Shown here piece by piece: positions 20,480 through 29,959 of a stretch of 34,130 bases of DNA (within the stretch, counting starts at the first letter, position 1; each line of letters opens with the position of its first letter). The notes beneath the pieces are model-generated. The model was not told the origin of the DNA, did not search any database, and was given only the letters and a program-made list of their open reading frames with translations. Position numbers and translations under genes: made by a program. Source of the stretch: Chara braunii (Eukaryota > Streptophyta > Charophyceae > Charales > Characeae). The stretch lies in contig BFEA01000179.1 of assembly GCA_003427395.1 (NCBI GenBank), positions 1,817,705-1,851,834 of the forward strand, in the 5' to 3' direction.

Positions 20480-21021
20480 GACAGTCCTCGTTTCAGGTAG
20501 GGGAACATGTCTGGGTCAAGGCTAGTGAGTTGGAACAGGAGTTCGGCATCTCTAGACTAATGCCTCAGTATTTCGGTCCCTGGAAAGTTTTGGATATTGT
20601 GGGTAGTGAAGAAGATGATCCCTCGTACGTAATTCGTATCCCTAGTCACCGACGCACTTACCTTGTGTTTCACGCCTTAAAGCTTGCACCTTTCGCTTAG
20701 ATAGAACAATTCCCATCAAGGAGATCTATGCTTCCCCTAACCATGGATGGTCACGTTGATGTCGACGATATCCTGGAGCACAGAGATATGCCTGTTCCCA
20801 AGCCAACTGGCAGGGGTAGACTGGTTAAACCTGTTAGAGAATATAGAGTACGGTTCAGGCATCATACTGATCCCAAGGAAGATCGATCGTTTACAAGGGA
20901 GGAACTTGTCAAGACATCTCCGCAGATCGTGGTCGAGTATGAAAGGAAACTGAAAGGGAAGGCGAACATGAAGCATCTCATCAGACTTTTGAAGCTAAGG
21001 GGGGTGGAATGCGAGGAATGA
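20480..21021 (+). pseudogene. element B integrase tail with chromodomain
   Basis: Reading from about 20480 gives the integrase C-terminal SH3-like part (GEHVWVKASELEQEFGIS, MPQYFGPWKVLDIV), a TAG at 20698-20700, then a chromodomain-like stretch: VDVDDILEHRD, VREYRVRFRHHTDPKEDRSF and TREELVKTSPQIVVEYERK. In chromoviruses such a domain tethers integrase to modified histone H3 and directs insertion to heterochromatin. Here the REYRVRF strand and the helix with a PxIVxEYE ending fit, although the usual Trp of the aromatic cage is not obvious. The frame ends in a TGA at 21019-21021, already inside the LTR start. Confidence 0.75.
20997..21009 (+). other. polypurine tract of element B
   Basis: AAGGGGGGTGGAA lies directly before the TG of the 3' LTR at 21010. 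This is the normal position of the RNase H-resistant primer for plus-strand DNA synthesis. Confidence 0.75.
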
Positions 21022-21745
21022 GCCCTCGTGAGGCCCTTATCAGACATGCACATGTTCTGGGCAGAGGCCCCCACCAAGCCAAGTGCCCACCCTAAGTGAA
21101 GGTGGGCCTGAATATTCACTAGAGGCCAAAATTCGACATTTTTCATATGTGTGTACTTAGGCTGCTACAACCCGCCAGTTGGTTGAGTGGACGCGTGAGC
21201 CTCCCTAAGCTGCGTCGTAAAGTTTGGCCCAGGCCGTGACAGTTGCGCCTGGGCACATACGCACAATGCAAGACCGATACATCACTAAGTGGCTACAGGC
21301 CTACGCAAAAGCGGCACTGCTGACGCACGTACCTCGGGTCCTATGCAAATGCAGCAAACGGCCCAAGTCTGGAGACTCAGGCCGTGTCCAACTGTAAAGG
21401 GCCGAGGCCCTCATCCGTAGCACTGTGCCTGGGCGTAGGTACTGGGCCGCGACCAGAAGCTAATGGAAGCTTCCTAGCCAGGCCACATGTAGCCAAGCAA
21501 AGGCTGCCACTTCCATGTAGAAGGAGGGCAGCCAAGGTCAGGCATTCTGGCCCACGCAGGCAATGCGGTCACACTGCTGCGTTGCTGCGCGAGACGCTAC
21601 ATGCTGCGTTAGCGGCCAGGGCGTGTGCGGGCGCTTGTGAGGTGAAGGAGGGTGTTGCTGGGCAGCGGAGCACTAGCAGCCATAGCCGGTGTCGAGACCT
21701 GTGGGTTCCAAATCAAGTCTCCGCCCCCAAGAGACGATATATGGC
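21010..21745 (+). mobile_element. 3' LTR of element B (right end uncertain)
   Basis: It starts TGCGAGGAATGAGCCC right after the polypurine tract. By eye it aligns in order with the LTR at 32853. Shared blocks include TGCGAGG at the start, CCCTAAGTGAAGG, CGCCAGTTGGTTGA, GGAAGCTTC, GCCACTTCCAT, CTACATGCTGCG and CAGCCATAGCCG. Similarity fades near 21740, so the U5 end seems missing or replaced. It should carry the poly(A) signal of the element; I could not fix one. Confidence 0.75.
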
Positions 21746-22364
21746 TAAAGTGTGCATGGCAGAAAAATCAGGATGCAAGAGAAATAGAAACGATGAAGGA
21801 CTGAGACAAGATTGTCGGCACCTAGGGCCCTAAAGGAATGACCTGGGCCGCTGGAACCATTGGGCCAAGAATAAATTAACAGAATGACAAGTGGCAAAGG
21901 GCCGCGAGGGAGTACTAAAGGCGGCCCTCCTCCTCAAAAGGAGGACCACCGGGAAAATAATACTCTAGGCTGAGCGCGGCAGGATGAAAGGGGTCAATAA
22001 CGTCAAGAAAATAGTACCAGGACATCGGCACATGAGAACGTAGCCTAAGGCTGCGGAAGCCGCCTGAATTCAGCATGAGAAGGAGAGCCAAGCAAGGGGA
22101 CACGAAGAACCTCAAGGGAATACCGAGACCATGAGAAGGAGAGCCTTGACGGCCTCAAGACGCTAGAAAATAAAGGCCCTAGCATGGATGTCAGTAGGGA
22201 CCGACACAAGTAGGGATTGACTAGTCCCTACCGTTCAGATTTGGAGGGAAAAAGAAAAGGAAAAGAAAAGAAAAGGTAAAAGGGCACTGACGGTAAAAAA
22301 CGGCCACTTGGGGAGATACAGTCGTGACCAGATTCATCCTGGGATGAATCGGGTACAAAGTATT

Positions 22365-22404
22365 TTGATTTTCTTTTGATTTTGCAGAGATCAAAGAAAA
22401 TCAA
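22365..22404. repeat. 15-bp hairpin with one bulged T
   Basis: The left arm TTGATTTTCTTTTGAT pairs with ATCAAAGAAAATCAA around a 9-base loop (TTTGCAGAG), with one bulged T. TTTTGCAG also resembles a 3' splice site, but no exon follows. Confidence 0.9.
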
Positions 22405-23748
22405 GGCCTTATGCAACCGAGATACAACGGACTGGATGAAGGAAGGAAAACACATGTTTTTTGTACATCTGGAGCCAATATTGAGTCCGAATGTACTTGG
22501 AAATTGACCGCTTCATTTTGTTTTAGTTTGGGGCAAGTTGTGGGGCTGTGAGATCAGGAAAAGGGCCACTACAACGGTCTGAGAAATAACAGATTGCATG
22601 GGGGTGCCTAGGCCAAGAGAAAATGAGCCTTGGGACGCCCAAGACACTAGGAAAAAGTGTCTCAGGCTTAGGGCAAATGAAGACGGTAAATGGCGGGCGC
22701 GAGATGGTGGATCTCGCGGCCGAAAATAATCACGACACTTGAGGCACATGAGAGGAAGAGATTGGGACTGCCGAGGACGGGGAAGTCCCAAATAAAAATG
22801 GGAAGTCACCGGGAACGATATCGGGAACTAGATGAGTTCAAATAAAAATTGTTGGAAATTGGGACATGCATCGCTGGGACTACCGTCGGGACTAGAAAAT
22901 GAGACTAGCTTGGGAAGAATGGTGAAGACTTGAGTTGTCCCAAGGGAGCTAGGAGCCAACAGGAAGGTTGAACGTGCGAAACAAGTGGCACCGGATCTTG
23001 ACGATGGAAAATATTAGCCACTGTTGGTGCAATAACTGAATGGGCTAAGGGAGAAGGTGCTAGGGGGCAAAAAGGAGAGAAAAATGGTGATGGGAGGACT
23101 GCCCAGTAGTCCGAGGTATATCAGACTAGCAAGGCATGAGAAAATAGAGATCCGCAAGAGGCTCTATGCAGAAAATAAGCTGCTAAGGAGAAATCGGAGC
23201 AAGGGGGGCCCAAAATTGAGACTAACGGAAGCAAAATGGAGTCAACATGAGTATGGGGGCTTCATTATTGCAATCCGAGATATAACGGCCAAATGTAAGA
23301 TCTGGCCCTACACTAAGATCTATGGCCTAGAAAAAAAGTTCACAACTGCTTGACACTTATCACAACAAAAATAAAAGAAAACGAGAGAAAAAGGGGAGAA
23401 AAAGGAGGGAGAATGAGATAAAAAAGGAGAAAAGGGTGGAGAAGAATGTGTCAATCAGTTAGGACTGGCACAATAGGGATTGGCAGATCCCTACTGTAAC
23501 TTGATCCCCCCAGATTTGGTGGAGGGCAATCCGGATTGCCGTCCTTGGGGCATTATCTTGGCGATATCTGAATTAAAAAGACAAAAATAAGAGAAGAAAC
23601 AAAAGTAAATGGGTCGGTTTTCTTTTGGGCCATGGATCTGAGGAGGAGAAGGTATAGTTGTACTAGTGGGGCCAGCTCAAACGGCCAACTCCGGAATGAG
23701 TTGGCAGCCCAAAATGGAAAAAAACAAAAGATAGAAAAGGACGGAACA

Positions 23749-23781
23749 GTGCATTTGGCCCAAAAAGAGGGCCAAATGCAC
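23749..23781. repeat. 13-bp perfect hairpin
   Basis: GTGCATTTGGCCC (23749-23761) is the exact reverse complement of 23769-23781, with a 7-base A-rich loop. It is the strongest perfect stem in the cluster. Confidence 0.95.
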
Positions 23782-24690
23782 CAAAAATTGAAAACATGAG
23801 CTTTGGGGTTCAAATTTGAAGCAAGGACCACTTGGTGTAGCTCGAAATATTGTTGGCCTTGGATCTCAGCCAGATCCAATGCTGAGATAGCACCGGGGCA
23901 CAAGGAAATACCTCGACCTACTTAAAATGGGGTAGAATTAGAAAAAATCGAAAAAAAGGCCCACAAGGCATTTTTCTTTCAAGTGAGGCTGCCCCTTGGA
24001 TATTTGGACTCAAGGGGACACCTTTTGAAAATGAAATGGAGGCATGAGCGGGCTCTAGAGGTAGGCCGAGTTGGTACCAACCACTCGGACTGCATGAATT
24101 TGGCCAAAACGAGGCCCATGTATTCCCGGAAAGGCACATTTGTGAAAATTGGGTATGAGGATACCTGGGTTCACCTTGAGGCACATGGGGAGGCCCATGG
24201 GTTGACCGGGGTACTGTTTTCAGCCTACATAAGTTGGAGGAGTAGCCCTCCACACTCACATTTGCATGAGGAGAGCTTATGCTACCCAAGTGAGCTCATG
24301 TGAGCACTTCACTCACTTGGAGTGAGAGGAGGGGAACCGCTGCCAATCTAGAGGCTTGGGGGAGGCTGTAGGCTAGTGAGAGTGATCAGTGAGGCTGGTA
24401 AAGGTGGTGCTGGCCCAAGGAGGTGATCCGCCATAGCCCCCAAGCTGTGGGAGAGAGAGACATGCTTGTAGGGGTCCATTTAGCCCTCCTAGAGGGGAGG
24501 ACTCCATAGCCTTAGTGGTGGGAGCTTGCCATAGCTTGGGAGAGGATGGGGAAGGAAGGAGATGAGGGCTTGAGGAAGGAGAAAGCCATAGTTGGGCAAC
24601 ACATGTGCAAGGAGAAGGAGAACTTCATCAAGATTGACACCTCAACAGCGAGGGACAAGAGGAAGGTGAGTGACAATAGGAAGAGGTGCT

Positions 24691-24899
24691 CCTTTTTTTT
24701 TTTTTTTTTTCCTCCTTCTCCCTCTTCTTTTTCTTAGTTTTCTTCTTCCCCTTTTTCTCCTCCTCCCCTCCTATCTCACCCTCCTCTTCGTCCTCCTCCT
24801 ACCTTCTTCTTCTTCTTCTTCTTTTGCTTCTTTTTCTTCTCCTCTCCTAAATACTCTCCTCTCCTCTCCCCTCATCTTCATCCTTCTTCCTTATCTCCA
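24691..24899. repeat. polypyrimidine tract with T18
   Basis: Almost pure C/T for about 200 bases, opening with 18 T at 24693-24710 and continuing with TCCTCC and CTTCTTCTT runs. Low-complexity DNA; open frames across it (Phe/Leu/Ser-rich) are not genes. Confidence 0.95.
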
Positions 24900-25152
24900 T
24901 AGCTAACATCCCAAGTATAGGAAAGGTAGGAAGTAACTCCTCCACTAGTAATTGTCTCTATAACGACCATTTCTCCATTCCATGATAAATCGTCACTTTG
25001 TACTTTGTGATTTTAAGCTTGAGAGCGAGTCTTACTCACTCTTCCTCCATATTTTGCCTTTTTCTCCACTTGGGGGTAAATCGCTACGTTTGCCCTTACT
25101 CATTGTAGTATTTAGGTGATGTTTTCCTCTTGCATTGTCCATTTCGTCACTT
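24900..25152. other. transition to the satellite, degenerate
   Basis: No gene. Phrases such as CTTACTCACTCTTCC and CACTTGGGGGTAAATCGCTACG recall worn satellite monomers, so this may be the eroded edge of the array. Confidence 0.4.
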
Positions 25153-28144
25153 GATTATGTTCCAATTCAATCTTGTTTACTTCCATGAGCTCTATGCATG
25201 CGTTTGAGCAAGTCTCACTCATGTGTATAGCTCATCTCTCACATGATGATGTTCCAATTCAATCTTGTTTGTGTCCATGGCTTCATGCACATGTTTGAGC
25301 AAGTCTCACTCATGTGTATCATCCATCTCTCACATGATGATGTTCTGATTCAATCTAGTTTGCTTCCATGGCTTCATGCACATGTTTCAGTTAAGTCTCA
25401 CTCATGTGTATTATCCATCTCTCACATGATGGTGTTCCGATTCAATCTTGTTTGCTTCCATGGCTTCATGCACATGTTTGAGGTAGTCTCACTCATGTGT
25501 ATCATCCATCTCTCACATCATGATGTTCCGATTCAATCTTGTTTGCTTCCATGGTTTCATGCACATGTTTGAGCTAGTGTCACTCGTGTATCGTCCATCT
25601 CTCACATGATGATGTCCCGATTTAATCTTGTTTGCTTTCATGGCTCCATGCACATGTTTGAGCTAGTCTCACACATGTATTTCACTCATCTTCTACTTGG
25701 TGATGTTCTGACTCATTCTTGAGTGCTTTCATAGCCACATGCATGTGATTGGTCTAGTCTCACTTGTGTATCTCACTCGTCTTTCACTTGATGATGTTCT
25801 GGTTCAATCTTGATTGCTTTCATAGCCACATGCATGTGATTGGTCTAGTCTCACTTCTGTATCTCACTCATCTTTCACTTGATGATGTTTCAATTCAATC
25901 TTGTTTGCTTTCATGGCTTCATGCACATGTTTGAGCTAGTCTCACTCATGTGTATCATCCATCTCTCACATGATGATGTTCCGATTCAATCTAGTTCACT
26001 TCCATGGCTTCATGCACATGTTTGAGAAAGTCTCACTTATGTGTATAGCTCATCTCTCACATGACGATGTTCCGATTCAATTTTGTTTACTTCCATGAGC
26101 TCCATGCATGTGTTTGAGCAAGTCTCACTCATGTATATAGCTCGTCTCTCACATAATGATGTTCCAATTAAATCTTGTTTGCTCCCATGCCTTCATGCAC
26201 ATGTTTGAGCAAGTTTTACTCATCTGTATAACTCATCCCTCACATGTTGATGTTCCGATTCAATCTTGGTTGCTTTCATGGCTTCATGCACATGTTTGAG
26301 TTAGTACCACTCGCGTGTATCATCCATCTTTCACATGATGATGTTCCGATTCAATCTTGTTTGCTTCCATGGTTTCATGGACATGTTTGAGCTAGTCTCA
26401 CTCATGTGTATCATCCATCTCTCACATAATGATGTTCCGACTCAATCTTTGTTTGCTTTCATGGCTTCATGCACATGTTTGAGTTAGTCTCACCCATGTA
26501 TTTCACTCATCTTCTACTTGGTGATGTTCCGGTTCATTCTTGAGCGCTTTCATAGCCACATGCATGTGATTGGTCTAGTCCCACTTGTGTATCTCACTCA
26601 TATTTCACTTGATGATGTTCCGCTTCAATCTTGTTTGCTTCCGTAGCTCCATGGATGTGTTTGGTCTAGTCTCACTCATGTATTTCACTCATCTTCTACT
26701 TGGTGATGTTCTGGTTCACTCTTGAGTGCTTTCACAACCACATGCATGTGATTGGTCTAGTCTCACTTGTGTATCTCACTCATCTTTCGCTTGATGATAT
26801 TCCGGTCCAATCTTGTTTGCTTCCGTAGCTCCATGTATGTGTTTGGTCTAAGTCTCACTCATGTATTTCACTCATCTTCTACTTGGTGATGTTTCGGTTC
26901 ATTCTTGAGTGCTTTCATAGCCACGTGCATGTGATTGGTCTAGTCTCACTTGTGTGTCCCGCTCGTTTTTCACTTGATGATGTTCCGGTTCAATCTTGAT
27001 TGCTTCCATAGCTCCATGTATGTACTTGATCTAGTCTCACTTGTGTATTTCACTCATCTTTCACTTGACAATGTCCCGGTTCAATCTTGATTGTTTCCAT
27101 AGCTCCAAGTATGTACTTGATCTGGTCTCACTTGTGTATTTCACTTGTCTTTCACTTGACAATGTCCCGACTCATTCTTGATTGCTTCCATAGCTCCATG
27201 TATGTACTTGATTTAGTCTCACTTGTGTATTTCACTCATCTTTCACTTGACAATGTCCCGACTCAATCTTGATTGCGTGCATAGCTCCATGTATGTACTT
27301 GATATAGTCTCACTTATGTATTTCACTCATCTTTCACTTGACAATGTCCCGACTCATTCTTGATTGCTTCTATAGCTCCATGTATGTACTTGATCTAGTC
27401 CCACTTGTGTATTTCACTCATTTTTCACTTGACAATGTCCCAACTCATTCTTGGTTGTTTCCATAACTCCATGTATGTACTTGATTTAGTCTCACTTGTG
27501 TATTTCACTCAACTTCCCTTGACAATGTCCCGGCTCATTGTTGATTGCTTCCATAGGTCCATGTATGTACTTGACATAGTCTCACTTATGTATTTCACTC
27601 ATCTTTCACTTGACAATGTCCCGACCTATTCTTGGTTGCTTCCATAGCTCCATGTATGTGTTCGGTCTAGTCTCACTCATGTATTTCACTCGTCTCCTAC
27701 TTGGTGATGTTCCTACTCACTCTTGATTGCTTCCATAGCCACATGTATATGTTTGGTCTAGTCTCACACATGGATTTTACCCATCTTCTACTTGATGATG
27801 TTCGGGTTCATTCTTGACTGATTTCATAAGCACATGCGTGTGATTGGCCTAGTCTCACTTGTGTATCTCACTCATCTTTCACTTGATGGTGTTCTGTTCA
27901 GTCTTGATTACTTCCATAGCTCCATGTATGTGTTTGATCTGGTCTCACTTGTGTTTTTTCACTCATCTTCCACTTCGTGATGTTTCGACTCATTTTTTGG
28001 TTACTTCGTTAATCACATGTATGAGCCTTGTCAAGTTTCCTCGTGTGTGATGGCAATCCCCTCACTTAATGATGTCCCAGCTTACTCGTGGATGCTCTAA
28101 CTGTCACATATGCCTGATAAAGCACTATGTTGGTAACATTTCTC
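25153..28144. repeat. 91-bp satellite array, about 33 monomers
   Basis: The phrase GATGATGTTCCGATTCAATCTTG or a variant returns every 91 bp (for example 25245, 25336, 25790, 25881, 27067 and 27158). From 25153 to 28068 is 2915 bp, or 32 periods. Three monomer types occur in blocks: type A (CATGCACATGTTTGAG, mostly 25150-25680 and 25900-26500), type B (CCACATGCATGTGATTGGTC, scattered 25690-26990) and type C (CCATGTATGTACTTGATC with GACAATGTCCCG, 27000-27650), then mixed types. Short open frames across monomers are by-products; 91 is not a multiple of three, so the reading phase rotates. The array stops exactly at the adapter. Confidence 0.95.
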
Positions 28145-28182
28145 CTGTCTCTTATACACATCTAGATGTGTATAAGAGACAG
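28145..28182. other. Tn5/Nextera mate-pair junction adapter (artefact)
   Basis: CTGTCTCTTATACACATCT (28145-28163) is followed immediately by its exact reverse complement (28164-28182). This is the 19-bp Tn5 mosaic end used in Nextera kits, in the back-to-back form made when tagmented fragments are circularised for mate-pair libraries. In translation it gives SYTHLDVYKRQ, a known contaminant signature. It is synthetic DNA left in the assembly. Confidence 0.98.
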
Positions 28183-28185
28183 CTT

Positions 28186-28260
28186 GTGCACTATTCGAAT
28201 TCCAATTTGCCCCCCCGTGCTCTATTCGAATTTCGTTTTCCCCCCCCGTGCTATAATCAA
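28186..28260. repeat. 31-bp tandem repeat, two and a half units
   Basis: GTGC starts at 28186, 28217 and 28248, each unit continuing T-or-A-CTATTCGAATT and ending in a run of C. The long C runs next to the adapter may be poorly assembled. Confidence 0.8.
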
Positions 28261-28282
28261 ACGCGGTAAGAGGCGAGGTAGG

Positions 28283-28933
28283 TAGGGGACTGCTACTGCT
28301 GCTGCCGCTGATGATGATGATAAAACTGAGTCTGCTGCTGCGCTGCTGATGCCTGGCCCATTGCTTGGTTGTTGCTGCTGCTGGGGATCACTGGTCGGTC
28401 CCCGGAAGCAAAGGCCGATCCGAAGGGAGTAACAGGCCGGTGCGACCCGGGGGCACGGTAGCCAATTCCGACACAATAGGGGTATGGGGGCTTAAGCATA
28501 GATAGATGGCCTGTAAATCCTCCAGGCCATCTGAGTCCATTTTCCTGCGAAAACGGAAAATGGACTTCCTCGAACTGTTCACTAGAATGCCCGAAACAGG
28601 CAAGTAGGGGACTGCTACTGCTGCTGCCGCTGATGATGATGATAAAACTGAGTCTGCTGCTGCGCTGCTGATGCCTGGCCATCGCTTGGTTGTTGCTGCT
28701 GCTGAGGATCACTGGTCGGCTCCCCGAAGCAAAGGCCGATCCGAAGGGAGTAACAGGCCGGTGTGACCCGGGGGCACCGGTAGGCTGTAGCCAATTCCGA
28801 CACAATAGGGGTATGGGGGCTTAAGCATAGATAGATGGCCTGTAAAACCTCCAGGCCATCTGAGTCCATTTTCCTGTGAAAACGGAAAATGGACTTCCTC
28901 GAACTGTTCACTAGAATGCCCGAAACAGGCAAG
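28283..28933. repeat. tandem duplication of about 322 bp
   Basis: Copy 1 (28283-28604) and copy 2 (28605-28933) are close copies, each starting TAGGGGACTGCTACTGCTGC and ending CCCGAAACAGGCAAG. Copy 2 is 7 bp longer and has small differences. Each includes a CTG/GAT triplet-rich segment and two hairpins. Minus-strand open frames (Gln- and His-rich) run across both copies, but nothing recognisable is encoded. Confidence 0.92.
28505..28566. repeat. two adjacent hairpins, repeated in the second copy
   Basis: GATGGCCTG (28505-28513) pairs with CAGGCCATC (28523-28531). Three bases on, AGTCCATTTTCC (28534-28545) pairs with GGAAAATGGACT (28555-28566), a 12-bp perfect stem. Both recur about 325 bp later in the duplicate. 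A loop base differs (TGCGAAAAC versus TGTGAAAAC) while the stems are kept. Confidence 0.88.
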
Positions 28934-29029
28934 TAGGGGCAAACGGCGACGGAATCCGGTGAAACTTTATGGGGGTCATCCATAGGGTATAGACAGAGAG
29001 CCCACCGAGTTACGAGGCATTCTGACGTC

Positions 29030-29215
29030 GTTTAGGGTAGGAATCGCAAATCTGTGTTTTTCAGCTCTCTTGCGTATAGGAAAATCCAGAAAAACAAAAA
29101 TCTGCAAAATCTGAGTTTTTCGGCAATCTGTTTTTTTCGCAAATCTGTGTTTTCTGCAAACCTGTGTATCTGTTGCAAGTCTGTTATCTGAAAGTCTAAG
29201 TTTTTTCTGAAGATC
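29030..29215. repeat. degenerate AT-rich repeats
   Basis: CAAATCTGTGTTTT and variants (GCAAAATCTGAGTTTTTC, GCAATCTGTTTTTTTCGC, GCAAACCTGTGTATCTG) recur several times at uneven 15-30 bp spacing. Low-complexity, non-coding. Confidence 0.7.
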
Positions 29216-29279
29216 TGGACCTCGGGATAACTTTAGGGAAACGAGACCGACACTTAGGGATATGGAGGGGCACCGGACC

Positions 29280-29770
29280 ACCTCCCACCTTCACCCCTTC
29301 TTCCACCTCCATCTCCTGCACCCATCCTTTATAGCCAAGCCCCTTCTTCAACCTCCATCTTCTTCACCCATTCGCCATAGCCAAACACCTTCTTCACCCA
29401 TCCACCATAGCCAACCACCTTCACTCCTTTTTCCACCTCCATCTTCTTCACCCATCCACCATAGCCATGCACCTCCTTCTACCTCCAGCTCCTTCACCCA
29501 TCCTCCATAGTCGAGCACCTTCTTCCACCTCCATCTTCTTCACCCATCCTCCATAGCCAAGCATTTTTCTTCCACCTCCATCTTCGTCACCCATCCACCA
29601 TAGCCAAACACCTTCACTCCTTCCACCTCCATCCTCCTCACCCGTCCACCAGAGCCAAACACCTTCCTCCTCCTTCTACCTCCACCTCCTTCATTTATCC
29701 ACCATAGCCAAGCACCTTCTACCACCTATATCCTCTTCACTCATCCTCCATAGTCAAGCACCTTCCTTCA
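29280..29770. repeat. minisatellite, mostly 46-bp units, about eleven
   Basis: The phrase CCACCATAGCCAAGCACC or a variant recurs, with its ATAGCC-like core at 29331, 29377, 29407, 29461, 29507, 29553, 29600, 29651, 29704 and 29750. Spacings are 30-54 bp, most often 46. Units contain TTCCACCTCCATCTTCTTC. Pyrimidine-rich; open frames across it are low-complexity. Confidence 0.92.
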
Positions 29771-29886
29771 CCCCCTCGATCACCAGTCAATGTTGTGGGT
29801 CGAGGCACGTAGGGCAGCAAGTTGTATAAGAGGCCTTAGGTAGGACGGTAGGACGAGTAGGGGGTAAGGGGAATTAGGTCTAGGGG

Positions 29887-29888
<2 letters not shown>

Positions 29889-29954
<66 letters not shown>
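29889..29954. repeat. (CT)33 microsatellite
   Basis: An uninterrupted 66-base CT dinucleotide run, followed by a looser C/T tract to about 30050. A likely length-variable marker. Confidence 0.99.

Positions 29955-29959
<5 letters not shown>

Larger units (their letters stand above)
15384..21021 (+). mobile_element. Ty3/gypsy LTR retrotransposon B, chromodomain type (decayed)
   Basis: The order on the plus strand is gag with a degenerate zinc knuckle, protease, RT, RNase H, integrase, then a chromodomain-like tail, ending in a polypurine tract and the start of the 3' LTR. The chromodomain places it near the chromoviruses. At least ten in-frame stops, several frameshifts, a 47-bp and a 148-bp internal duplication and several altered catalytic residues show it is an old, inactive copy. 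Its 3' LTR resembles the LTR at 32853-33766, so related copies exist nearby. Confidence 0.92.
22210..23888. repeat. cluster of ten short inverted repeats
   Basis: Perfect or near-perfect stems with short loops: 22210-22231 (7 bp), 22331-22350 (8 bp, GATTCATC), 22365-22404 (15 bp, one bulge), 22642-22662 (7 bp), 22698-22718 (8 bp, CGCGAGAT), 22762-22791 (8 bp), 23474-23493 (7 bp), 23684-23705 (8 bp, GCCAACTC), 23749-23781 (13 bp) and 23863-23888 (8 bp). The stem sequences all differ. With even base composition, 8-bp stems with loops of 3-14 should arise less than once in 2 kb, and seven are seen. Confidence 0.8.
21746..24690. other. non-coding stretch, possibly another decayed element
   Basis: No open frame here has protein-like character or a domain I recognise. 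The region is A- and G-rich. It contains a repeated phrase around 22195-22245 and 23456-23520 (TAGGGATTG ... TCCCTAC ... CAGATTTGG), a 16-bp direct repeat CATGAGAAGGAGAGCC near 22073 and 22130, and a hairpin cluster listed separately. A splice-donor-like AGGTGAGT lies at about 24664 just before the polypyrimidine tract, but no exon could be supported. Confidence 0.45.

Noticed and set aside
24660-24740. Exon end with splice donor before the polypyrimidine tract
   Set aside because: AGGTGAGT is present but the upstream frame has no protein character and no partner exon is seen.
27087-28050. Open frames inside the satellite (Tyr/Leu/Ser-rich)
   Set aside because: They are translations of the repeat, changing with the 91-bp phase.
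25153-28144. CRISPR array
   Set aside because: The repeat is a head-to-tail 91-bp satellite with no short repeat and unique spacer pattern, in a eukaryotic setting without cas genes.
28145-28182. Natural perfect palindrome or transposon end
   Set aside because: It is exactly the commercial Tn5 mosaic end in its mate-pair junction form.
28615-28983. Minus-strand Gln- and His-rich frame
   Set aside because: It arises from CTG and GAT triplet repeats inside a tandem duplication; no recognisable protein.
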